From Pseudanabaena sp. UWO311 (GTDB lineage Bacteria; Cyanobacteriota; Cyanobacteriia; Pseudanabaenales; Pseudanabaenaceae): 64,000 nucleotides of DNA. The translations under genes and the position numbers were made by a program. Under the pieces are notes generated by a model. That model searched no databases, was not told the DNA's origin, and was given only the letters and a program-made list of their open reading frames with translations. Positions 17,191 through 25,009 of the stretch are shown here, in pieces (position 1 is the first letter of the stretch; every line of letters starts with the position of its first letter). Location of the stretch: contig NZ_SJEE01000007.1 of assembly GCF_006937785.1 (NCBI RefSeq), positions 62,001 to 126,000 of the forward strand. The letters are read 5' to 3'.

Positions 17191-18729
17191 ATGAGTAACG
17201 AATCAAACCTAATCTCCAAAGTCTGGAACTTCGCCAACATCCTCCGTGATGACGGCGTGAGCTATGGCGACTACCTCGAACAAATTACATACCTGCTATT
17301 TCTGAAAATGGCAGACGAAATGTCCAAACCGCCCTACAGCAAAACCATCAAATTTCCACGCATCAAAGATTCTGAAAACAACGAAATCGCCAATGGCGAA
17401 CTTTGTAACTGGGAAACCCTCAACAGCAACAAACGCGGCGCAGAACTAGAAACCTATTACATCCAAATGTTGCGATCGCTTGCCACTGAAAAAGGCACAT
17501 TAGGACAAATCTTCACCAAATCGCAAAACAAAATCCAAGACCCATCAAAACTGCTCAAAATCATCGACATGATTGCCAAAGAGCAATGGACAATGGTGGG
17601 AACCGATGTCAAAGGCAACATTTACGAAGGACTGCTAGAGAAAAACGCCGAAGACACCAAAAGCGGCGCAGGACAATACTTCACCCCCAGAGCCTTAATC
17701 AAAGCAATGGTCGCCTGCGTCAATCCGCAACCCAGCAAAACCATCCACGATCCCGCCTGTGGCACAGGTGGCTTTTTCCTCGCCGCCTACGACTACATCA
17801 CAGCCCATCATTCCCTAGACCGCGAGCAAAAAGCCTTTCTCAAAAACCGCACCTTCTCAGGTAACGAAATCGTCGCCAGTACTCGCCGCCTCAGCCTCAT
17901 GAATATGTTTCTGCACAACATCGGCGAAATCGATGGCGAAAGCTTTATCTCTCCCAACGATGCCCTGATTGCCGATAGTGGAATTCGCGTGGACTACGTT
18001 TTAGCCAATCCTCCCTTTGGCAAAAAAAGCAGCATGACCATCACCAACGAAACAGGGGAACAGGAAAAACAAGACCTCAGCTATAACCGTCAAGACTTTT
18101 GGGCAACCACTTCCAACAAACAACTCAACTTCCTGCAACATATCCGTACCCTCCTCAAAATCAACGGTGAAGCCGCCGTTGTCTTACCAGATAACGTTCT
18201 CTTTGAAGGTGGCGCAGGCGAAACCGTTCGCAAAGAGTTGATGAAAACTACGGATTTACATACGATTTTGCGACTACCCACAGGTATCTTTTACGCCCAA
18301 GGAGTCAAGGCAAACGTTCTCTTTTTTGACAACAAACCCGCCGCCAAAGAACCTTGGACAAAGGAAGTCTGGATCTATGACTACCGCACCAATGTCCAGC
18401 ACACCCTCAAGAAAAATCCCCTCAAACTATCAGACCTCCAGCCTTTTATTGATTGCTACAATCCCACCAATCGCCATCACCGCAGCGAAACTTGGTCAGA
18501 ATCTCAACCCGAAGGACGTTGGCGCAAATTTAGCTATAACGAAATCATGGCGCGAGACAAAACCAACCTCGATATCTTCTGGCTCAAAGACAAAAGCCTC
18601 GCCGATCTCGATAATCTGCCCGATCCTGACATTCTCGCCAACGAAATCATCGAAAACATCGAAGCAGGGCTAGCAAGTTTCCGCGAAATTATGGACACAA
18701 TCAATGCGATCGCTCTAGATGCTGCATAA
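17191..18729 (+). CDS. hsdM: Type I restriction-modification DNA methyltransferase subunit
   Basis: 512 residues. N-terminal HsdM helical domain (VWNFANILRDDGVSYGDYLEQITYLLFLKMADE), then the N6-adenine methyltransferase: SAM-binding motif I DPACGTGGFFLAAYDY at about 190 and catalytic motif IV VLANPPFGKK at about 270. It methylates adenine within the site set by HsdS. The coding strand is C-rich, opposite to the G-rich hsdR, hinting at a different history of the two genes. It starts 2 bases after vapC. No frameshift is seen. Confidence 0.95.
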   Translation: MSNESNLISKVWNFANILRDDGVSYGDYLEQITYLLFLKMADEMSKPPYSKTIKFPRIKDSENNEIANGELCNWETLNSNKRGAELETYYIQMLRSLATEKGTLGQIFTKSQNKIQDPSKLLKIIDMIAKEQWTMVGTDVKGNIYEGLLEKNAEDTKSGAGQYFTPRALIKAMVACVNPQPSKTIHDPACGTGGFFLAAYDYITAHHSLDREQKAFLKNRTFSGNEIVASTRRLSLMNMFLHNIGEIDGESFISPNDALIADSGIRVDYVLANPPFGKKSSMTITNETGEQEKQDLSYNRQDFWATTSNKQLNFLQHIRTLLKINGEAAVVLPDNVLFEGGAGETVRKELMKTTDLHTILRLPTGIFYAQGVKANVLFFDNKPAAKEPWTKEVWIYDYRTNVQHTLKKNPLKLSDLQPFIDCYNPTNRHHRSETWSESQPEGRWRKFSYNEIMARDKTNLDIFWLKDKSLADLDNLPDPDILANEIIENIEAGLASFREIMDTINAIALDAA

Positions 18730-18757
18730 TACAGCGCTTTGCGACCAAACCCAAACC

Positions 18758-18806
18758 AAGAAATTTTTTGAAAGTGTTGCTTTGCAGCACTTTCAAAAAA
18801 TTTCTT
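18758..18806. repeat. Long palindrome, apex GC-TTT-GC
   Basis: 23-bp arms 18758-18780 and 18784-18806 with one T-G pair around TTT. It lies between hsdM and the DUF790 gene (same strand) and can act as the hsdM terminator. Confidence 0.8.
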
Positions 18807-18858
18807 ATGGTTCGTTTGAACGATAATTGCTGTAACTAATCTATAAGCCTTTTCTTTT

Positions 18859-20073
18859 ATGCTGCCTAGCGAACTCCTGATGCATCGACTGAATGGCGAA
18901 ACCGTCGTTCCGAAAAGATTAAAAGTAGATCAGAAGCATCAAGCGATCGCAATAGAACTAATCGCAATTTTTGAGAATGCTAAGGGTGGGACTCAGAGTG
19001 AACTCGATCGCCTATTGCAAGAACTTGAAGGCGACACACCAGATTATCGGGTGAAGCGGGGATTGGCGCATATTCTCAAGTCCAGTTTTAGTACTTTTGA
19101 AATTGTGAGTCCCCTTGAACCACAGGAATTACGCCGCCGTATTTTTGAATTGTCGGCTCAAGTTATCCCTAGCCAGCAAGCTACAAAGCAAACCCTTACC
19201 AAACTTGCCGATAGCCTGACTGAAGAACTTAAGCGTGAAGTCTTACCTTCACAAATTACAACGGGACTTTATGCCGATTTAATGGAGAATCGGATTCTGA
19301 CCGAATTTGAAAGTCCTACGCCTGAAGCTCTCATCCATCGTTACAATCTTTCGCAAGTGCAAGGGATTTTCTATCGAGCAAGTCACATGACGCTCAAAGT
19401 CCATCGTAATGATCCTGGGGAATATAAGCTACTATTCCGTTATCTCAAGCTATTTCAATTGATGTCCTATATCGAAGGTGATGTCGATTATGGCTTTACG
19501 ATTACCGTGGATGGTGCTACGAGTTTGTTTGGGACGAGTACCCGTTACGGACTTGCGATCGCGAAGCTACTACCAGCTTTGCTCCATGTCACTAAATGGA
19601 GCCTCAACGCCACCCTCGTTGAAAAAGATACTTATTCAAAACAAAAGCGGACAGGTTTATTCACTCTCGATTCTGATTGTGGCTTAGTTAGTCATTATCC
19701 TGCTGGCAAAATGTATGACAGTGCGATCGAGTCATCGTTTGCAGAGCGTTGGGCAGAATTAAAAACTGAGTGGAAGTTAGAAAGAGAAGTAGATTTAATT
19801 CCCATTCCTGGGAGTGTGATGATTCCTGACTTTCGGTTGGTGCATCCCGATGGACGGACTTATTTATTAGAGATTGTCGGCTATTGGCGACCTGAATACT
19901 TACGTAAGAAGTTTTCACAAGTGCGGCAAGCTAATTGTGAGAATTTGATTTTGGCGATTTCTGAACGACTAAATCTGGAGAAGGCGGGCGTTAAAGTAAG
20001 CGATACACCTGCTCTGACAGTTTGGTTTAAGGATAAACTCTCGCCCAAAGTAGTTTTACAAGCGATTGAATAA
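18859..20073 (+). CDS. DUF790 family nuclease-like protein (Bax1-like)
   Basis: 404 residues. MLPSELLMHRLNGETVVPKR and the central SQVQGIFYRASHMTLKVHRN are typical of DUF790/COG3372. The C-terminal part has PDFRLVHPDGRTYLLEIVGYWRPEYLRKK, the Asp...Glu-x-Val pattern of a PD-(D/E)xK nuclease. The archaeal member Bax1 is a nuclease partner of the XPB helicase. In many genomes an XPB-like helicase gene is adjacent; none is here. It follows the type I restriction genes, so a DNA repair or defence link is plausible but unproven. The TAA stop is the outermost base triplet of a palindrome shared with the next gene. Confidence 0.85.
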   Translation: MLPSELLMHRLNGETVVPKRLKVDQKHQAIAIELIAIFENAKGGTQSELDRLLQELEGDTPDYRVKRGLAHILKSSFSTFEIVSPLEPQELRRRIFELSAQVIPSQQATKQTLTKLADSLTEELKREVLPSQITTGLYADLMENRILTEFESPTPEALIHRYNLSQVQGIFYRASHMTLKVHRNDPGEYKLLFRYLKLFQLMSYIEGDVDYGFTITVDGATSLFGTSTRYGLAIAKLLPALLHVTKWSLNATLVEKDTYSKQKRTGLFTLDSDCGLVSHYPAGKMYDSAIESSFAERWAELKTEWKLEREVDLIPIPGSVMIPDFRLVHPDGRTYLLEIVGYWRPEYLRKKFSQVRQANCENLILAISERLNLEKAGVKVSDTPALTVWFKDKLSPKVVLQAIE

Positions 20074-20127
20074 AGAACCAATTTTTTGTGGCGTGGCGAA
20101 GCCACGCCACAAAAAATTGGTTCTTTA
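20071..20127. terminator. 27-bp perfect palindrome shared by two convergent stop codons
   Basis: Arms 20071-20097 and 20101-20127 are perfect around GAA (tip GCGAAGC). The outermost triplets are the TAA of the rightward DUF790 gene (20071-20073) and the TAA of the leftward DUF6671 gene (20125-20127). It can terminate both and leaves no other intergenic sequence. Confidence 0.85.
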
Positions 20128-21036
20128 AGGATTGCAATAGGAGCAGTACATCGGATCGGCAAGTTGAACTTGATCTGGGAATAGAACTTCTTGCTGAAAC
20201 TGGCAGCGATCGCATTGATAAACATGAGCGCGAGTAACTTGGGTGGGCAGTCCGCAAAGTTCACACGGCAAACCCTTTATTTTTTTCACCACATCAAAAT
20301 CCACAAAATTACAATGGGGACAAAGTTGCTGTAACTTCCGTACTAGCTCTTCAGTAGCCTTGGCAATATTGCCCATACGAGTGGGATTGTAGAGCGATCG
20401 CATATCTGTTTCAATATGAATTTGTGGTGATTGTTGCAGCAATTCATTGACAGATTCTTTGAGCAAATCTTCTGAATTAATTCCTTTGTAAATTGACTCC
20501 TTTGCCGAGGTCTTGGCATCTGGCATCAGTACGATCGCATGATCGGGAAAGCCAATTGTCATTGCAAAATCATAGGCTTGCGAGTAGCTAGAAATTTCTT
20601 GATGACCAAAGTTAGTGTCTGCTGAGAGGAATTCTCCATAAACTGAGAAGTTATGCTTTTTATCTAGCAAAAGAACAATTTCGCGATTATAGGGAATACC
20701 TAACATGGGATGCGGGAAAAAACTGCCTTCACTAGCGATCGCTAAATCAGCTTCTATGATCTCTAAGACTTTTTCGGCTTTGAGTTTTGCGGTTTCGACT
20801 TGATTGGCAGGGCGATCAATATCGCGAGTAAATGTACCAAACAAATCGCTATCAAAATCTTGAGGTACGGTAACTATAACGCCTAACGATGTTTGTAAGA
20901 TTGGCGCGATCGCTAATTCCTTACGGTGCATTGTGGCGATTATCGCTAGGCGATCGCGAAAGTTTATGCTGTTATCTTGTTCCCCTCTCCCTATGGGAGA
21001 GGGGCTAGGGGTGAGGGCATCACTCGTCATGGGCAA
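20125..21036 (-). CDS. DUF6671 family protein with zinc ribbons
   Basis: Up to 303 residues. The family domain starts near residue 26 (FRDRLAIIATMHRKELAIAP) and includes LFGTFTRDI and LAIASEGSFFPHP. The C-terminal 65 residues carry four paired-Cys motifs (CPHC, CELC, CDRC, CSYC), probably two zinc ribbons. Function unknown. The reading frame opens inside the end of nrtD (ATG 21036 or 21030), and its residues 7-20 (ALTPSPSPIGRGEQ) are encoded by a dispersed repeat (20979-21018), so the N-terminus was probably rewritten by repeat insertion. Translation coupled to nrtD is likely. Confidence 0.75.
   Translation of the reverse strand: MPMTSDALTPSPSPIGRGEQDNSINFRDRLAIIATMHRKELAIAPILQTSLGVIVTVPQDFDSDLFGTFTRDIDRPANQVETAKLKAEKVLEIIEADLAIASEGSFFPHPMLGIPYNREIVLLLDKKHNFSVYGEFLSADTNFGHQEISSYSQAYDFAMTIGFPDHAIVLMPDAKTSAKESIYKGINSEDLLKESVNELLQQSPQIHIETDMRSLYNPTRMGNIAKATEELVRKLQQLCPHCNFVDFDVVKKIKGLPCELCGLPTQVTRAHVYQCDRCQFQQEVLFPDQVQLADPMYCSYCNP
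20979..21018. repeat. GGGAGAGGGGCTAGGGGTGAGGG repeat inside a coding region
   Basis: CCCCTCTCCC / GGGAGAGGGG palindrome with the tail CTAGGGGTGAGGG. Relatives occur at 33287-33327, 33530-33563 and, twice, at 49925-50016. Read leftward it supplies the LTPSPSP-GRGE peptide at the start of the DUF6671 protein. Confidence 0.75.
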
Positions 21037-21856
21037 AGCGGTTATATAGGAAGTCTAGAGCCGTATTTCTCAGATCGTAGTATAAAGGATCTTCCATGAT
21101 TTGGGCGCGATCGCGGGGACGAGCAAAGGGAATCGTTAAGATTTCACCAATATGTGCGGAGGGACCATTGGTCATCATGACAAGGCGATCGGCTAAGAAT
21201 AGAGCCTCATCAATATCGTGGGTGATCATCAATACCGTACAGCGATGTTCTGTCCAGATTTGGAGGAGTTCTTCTTGCAGTTCTTCCTTGGTGATTGCAT
21301 CCAAAGCGCCAAATGGTTCATCAAGGATAAGGACTTCAGGACGGATGGATAAGGCTCTAGCGATCGATACGCGCTGTTTCATCCCACCTGAAATTTGAGT
21401 TGGCTTTTTCTCGGCGGATTCACTCAATCCGACCATAGCGAGGTGGTGACGGACGATATCATTTTTCTCGCCTTTTGACATATTTGGATTAACCGAGTCA
21501 ACTGCAAGCATGACATTTTCGTATACTGTGAGCCAAGGCAGGAGGGCATAACCTTGGAATACGACCATGCGATCGGGCCCTGGCTTGGTTATCAGTTTGC
21601 CATTAACTAAAACTTCGCCGATCGATGGTTTTGAGAAACCACCAACCATATTTAGGAGAGTAGATTTGCCACAGCCAGAGTGACCGATCAGGCAAATAAA
21701 TTCACCTTCTTGGACATGAAGATTTACACCATCTAGAACTACATATTGTCCATTGTTAGGTGTGGGATAAATTTTGGAAACATTTTCAATGCGAAGGAAA
21801 GATTCTTGAGGAGGAATGGTGGCGACTGGTGTGGGGTTAAGGGTTGTTTGTGTCAT
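21020..21856 (-). CDS. nrtD: Nitrate ABC transporter ATP-binding protein
   Basis: 278 residues, one ABC ATPase domain: Walker A GHSGCGKSTLLNMVGG, signature ISGGMKQRVSIARALS, Walker B VLILDEPFGALDA, switch His in MITHDIDEA. This matches NrtD, the plain ATPase that pairs with NrtC to drive NrtB-mediated nitrate/nitrite uptake at the plasma membrane. It is the fifth gene of the leftward operon; its last codons overlap the DUF6671 gene. A 78-bp palindromic repeat separates it from nrtC. Confidence 0.93.
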   Translation of the reverse strand: MTQTTLNPTPVATIPPQESFLRIENVSKIYPTPNNGQYVVLDGVNLHVQEGEFICLIGHSGCGKSTLLNMVGGFSKPSIGEVLVNGKLITKPGPDRMVVFQGYALLPWLTVYENVMLAVDSVNPNMSKGEKNDIVRHHLAMVGLSESAEKKPTQISGGMKQRVSIARALSIRPEVLILDEPFGALDAITKEELQEELLQIWTEHRCTVLMITHDIDEALFLADRLVMMTNGPSAHIGEILTIPFARPRDRAQIMEDPLYYDLRNTALDFLYNRFAHDE

Positions 21857-21900
21857 GTTCTTTTTAACTTTTTAATTTTGTTCTTAAAGTTTGAGATTTA

Positions 21901-21978
21901 GATCCCCAGCCCCCCTTAAAAAGGGGGGAGAATTAATTTTTTCTTCTTCCCCCTTTTTAAGGGGGATTGAGGGGGATC
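21901..21978. repeat. CCCCCTTAAAAAGGGGG palindromic repeat, copy 1
   Basis: Ends GATCCCC and GGGGATC bracket two CCCCCTTTTTAAGGGGG-type cores in inverted order. A second copy, in the opposite orientation, lies at 24036-24112, so the two flank nrtC. Confidence 0.8.
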
Positions 21979-21982
21979 GCAT

Positions 21983-23980
21983 TTAAGCAACCATTCGCAT
22001 AGAATCCATGCCAATCTCTGCCATCGTGATATTGCGCTTAATCTCTAGATGATTGAGATAATCAATCGGATCTTCGGCGTTAAAGGGAATGTCGTCAAAG
22101 AGTTGAATCGCGTTACGGCTGTAGGTGATATCGGTCAATCCAAGCTCACGCGCTGCTGTACTGAACACTCCAACGCGACAGCTCTTTTCGAGCACTTCTA
22201 CCCAGTTGCGGGGGAAAGGAACATCGCCCCAACGTGCCATCTGGGTAATATGCCAGAGATGTTCAGAACGGCTAGGGCGATTGACACCAGCACCATAGAA
22301 TTGGTGGTGAGCAGGTTCGCGCATCGGGGTGTCGATCGCACAGGTGACATCATCAGGATTACCTAAATGGATGTAATTAACATTCGTACTGACATAGGCG
22401 CGACGAGAGAGGATCTGGCGAATCTCTTCTGAATTGTTGGGATCGGCGCAATACATACAGGCTTCTAGTAAAGCCTTGACGAGAGCGATGTGGGTATTTG
22501 GATAGGCATTAGCCCAATCTTCGCGCACACCGAGAACCTTGCCAGGGTGTCCTTGCCAAATTTCTAAGTCAGTGGCAACGGTAAAGCCGATATTTTCCAT
22601 CGCGGCGCGGAAGTTCCAAGGTTCACCGACACAGAAACCATCGATACTACCTGCTTTGAGGTCAACTACCATTTGGGCGGGAGGAATTGTTTTTAGCTCG
22701 ACATCGTGATCGGGGTCGATACCGCCTGCGGCTAACCAGTAGCGCAGGAGCAGATTATGCATTGAAGATGGATGGACTACACCCATGCGGTGAGAGCGAT
22801 CGCGTGTGTCTTGTAGAAGATTTTTGAAATCGCTAAGCGTATGAACTCCTTGATCGTAAAAGCGGCGATCGAGGCTAATCGCGTTACCATTACGAGTCAT
22901 GGTCAGCGCAGTCACAATTGGTTTACATGCGCCAGCACCGCCGAGGGTCATCCACATTGGTAAGCCTGAAGGCATTTGTGCAGCATCTAGATAGCCACCT
23001 GCGATACCATCGACAATGCCGCGCCAGCTGGTTTCGCGGACAAGAGAGACTTCATCCAGTCCATGCTTTTGAAAGAAACCTTTTTCCTTAGCCACAGCGA
23101 TCGGCGCACAAGCAGTTAAGGGAACGAAGCCAATCTCTAGATTAACTTTTTCCAATCCGTGCCGAGCAACTGTAGTTACGGTGCGTGCATTGAGCTTTTT
23201 AACACGCTTCTGTTGATTTAAGAAATAGATAATTTCGCTGCGTAAGCTGTAATAGCTAGGATGCTTAACAGCTTCTAGTCTTTGGCGAGGACGAGGAATA
23301 TCTACTTCCAAAATGCCGCCAATTTTTGAAGATGGCCCATTGGTGAGCATAACAATGCGATCGCTTAACAATACCGCTTCATCGACATCATGCGTAACCA
23401 TTACTGCCGTAATTTGGTCTTCATTACAAATCTGCATTAATTTCTCTTGCAGATTGCCACGGGTTAATGCATCCAAAGCTCCGAAGGGTTCATCAAGGAG
23501 AAGTAGTTTTGGTCTGACTGCAAGAGCGCGAGCGATCGCAACCCTCTGACGCATACCACCCGATAGCTGTGTGGGCGGCTTATCGATCGCATGGGCTAGC
23601 CCCACCATGTTTACATAACGCTCAACTAAAGCATGGCGCTCATCTTTCGGTAAATTCGATAGAACCTCATCTACAGCCAGAGCCACATTGTCGCGTACCG
23701 ATAGCCAAGGCAAAAGTGAATAGTTCTGAAATACCACCATGCGATCGGGACCTGGACGGGATACGCGCTCATCTTCGAGCATGACGACTCCGCCAGTGGG
23801 TAGGTCTAATCCTGCGATCATATTTAGTAAAGTGGATTTCCCACAGCCAGAGTGACCGATCAGGGAAATAAATTCACCTTTCTGAATATGTAAATCAATT
23901 CCTTTAAGCGCAATATATTCTTTGCCACCGCCTAAGGGGAAAGTTCTTTCGACTTGATCAACTGAAACAAAACTACTCAT
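21983..23980 (-). CDS. nrtC: Nitrate ABC transporter ATPase with regulatory solute-binding domain
   Basis: 665 residues. The N-terminal ABC ATPase (about 1-255) has GHSGCGKSTLLNMIAG, LSGGMRQRVAIARALA and LLLLDEPFGALDA. After a linker, the C-terminal 380 residues (from about 280, VNLEIGFVPLTACAPIAVAKEKGFF) resemble NrtA, the nitrate-binding protein. In characterised cyanobacteria this domain mediates ammonium-triggered inhibition of transport. Length and layout are normal for NrtC. AAAGGAG sits about 8 bases before the start. Palindromic repeats in opposite orientation flank the gene. Confidence 0.95.
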   Translation of the reverse strand: MSSFVSVDQVERTFPLGGGKEYIALKGIDLHIQKGEFISLIGHSGCGKSTLLNMIAGLDLPTGGVVMLEDERVSRPGPDRMVVFQNYSLLPWLSVRDNVALAVDEVLSNLPKDERHALVERYVNMVGLAHAIDKPPTQLSGGMRQRVAIARALAVRPKLLLLDEPFGALDALTRGNLQEKLMQICNEDQITAVMVTHDVDEAVLLSDRIVMLTNGPSSKIGGILEVDIPRPRQRLEAVKHPSYYSLRSEIIYFLNQQKRVKKLNARTVTTVARHGLEKVNLEIGFVPLTACAPIAVAKEKGFFQKHGLDEVSLVRETSWRGIVDGIAGGYLDAAQMPSGLPMWMTLGGAGACKPIVTALTMTRNGNAISLDRRFYDQGVHTLSDFKNLLQDTRDRSHRMGVVHPSSMHNLLLRYWLAAGGIDPDHDVELKTIPPAQMVVDLKAGSIDGFCVGEPWNFRAAMENIGFTVATDLEIWQGHPGKVLGVREDWANAYPNTHIALVKALLEACMYCADPNNSEEIRQILSRRAYVSTNVNYIHLGNPDDVTCAIDTPMREPAHHQFYGAGVNRPSRSEHLWHITQMARWGDVPFPRNWVEVLEKSCRVGVFSTAARELGLTDITYSRNAIQLFDDIPFNAEDPIDYLNHLEIKRNITMAEIGMDSMRMVA

Positions 23981-24035
23981 TTTAAAATTCTCCTTTAATT
24001 AAATATCAATTTGCTGATGGCGCTAGCTTCTAAAT

Positions 24036-24112
24036 ATCCCCCTCAATCCCCCTTAAAAAGGGGGAAGAAGATAATTTTCTTTTCCCCCCTTTTTAAGGGG
24101 GGCTAGGGGGAT
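24036..24112. repeat. CCCCCTTAAAAAGGGGG palindromic repeat, copy 2 (inverted)
   Basis: Same element as 21901-21978, in reverse orientation: reading the complement gives the GATCCCC...AGCCCCCC end first. It fills the nrtC-nrtB spacer. Confidence 0.8.
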
Positions 24113-24116
24113 CTTT

Positions 24117-24953
24117 TTACTTCTGTTCTTCAGGCAAAATCACGTTCTGAAGCCAGCCGATCGCACGGTCAAGGATCAAGCCAACAGCACCGATATAAAC
24201 TAGAGCCAGAATAACTTCACCGACTTTATCGTTAGTGTAGGCATTCCAAATAAAGAAGCCAATACCGACGATACCTGACATGATGATTTCTGCGGCGATA
24301 ATCGCGAGCCATGCAAGACCAATGGAAATGCGTAGCCCAGTGAAAATATAGGGAAGAGCGGAAGGAATCAGAATCTTAAAGAAATACTTTTGGCGTGAAA
24401 GTTGGAGAACTCGTGAAACGTTGCGGTAGTCTTGAGGGATTTGCTTAACACCCACTGCGGTATTGAGCAAGATTGGCCATACTGCGGTGATAAAGATAAC
24501 AAACAAGGCGGCTGGTTCATTTTGACGCAGTGCAGCCAGAGCGATCGGAACCCATGCAAGTGGTGGAACAGTTCGCAAGAATTGGAACAATGGATCGAGA
24601 GCTTTGTCGATAACCGCATTAGTGCCAACTAGAATCCCGACTCCAATCCCGACGACAGCCGCTAATGAGTAACCCTTAGCCACGCGCTCAAAGCTAGCAA
24701 GAGTCTGCCAGAATAGTCCTTTATCTGTACCACCGCGATCGAAGAAAGGATAAAGCAATAAATTACGAGTGGATTTCTCAGCCATAATATTCCATGGTCC
24801 AGGCAATTTGACTAAGCCAATGCTTGAGAGAAGTTGCCATACAGCGAGAAATCCTAAAATCCCAATGATTGGGAGCGCCCAATTTTGAGCATTTTTCTGC
24901 CAAAACTTCGCGATCGCATTTGACGAATTGCGGTTACCAATACTTGCTGCCAT
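24117..24953 (-). CDS. nrtB: Nitrate ABC transporter permease
   Basis: 278 residues with about six membrane helices. It has the SsuC/TauC/NrtB-type pattern: WQLLSSIGLVKLPGPWNI near the N-terminus, TVPPLAWVPIALAAL and the cytoplasmic EAA-like loop LPYIFTGLRISIGLAWLAIIAAE. NrtB forms the plasma-membrane channel for nitrate/nitrite. TAGGAG is positioned upstream of the ATG at 24953. The preceding gene is a porin rather than nrtA, which is unusual. Confidence 0.93.
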   Translation of the reverse strand: MAASIGNRNSSNAIAKFWQKNAQNWALPIIGILGFLAVWQLLSSIGLVKLPGPWNIMAEKSTRNLLLYPFFDRGGTDKGLFWQTLASFERVAKGYSLAAVVGIGVGILVGTNAVIDKALDPLFQFLRTVPPLAWVPIALAALRQNEPAALFVIFITAVWPILLNTAVGVKQIPQDYRNVSRVLQLSRQKYFFKILIPSALPYIFTGLRISIGLAWLAIIAAEIIMSGIVGIGFFIWNAYTNDKVGEVILALVYIGAVGLILDRAIGWLQNVILPEEQK

Positions 24954-25009
24954 AAACTTGTTACTCCTACTTTTTTATTGTTGATTAAAACTGTTCTTAG
25001 CTGAAAACC

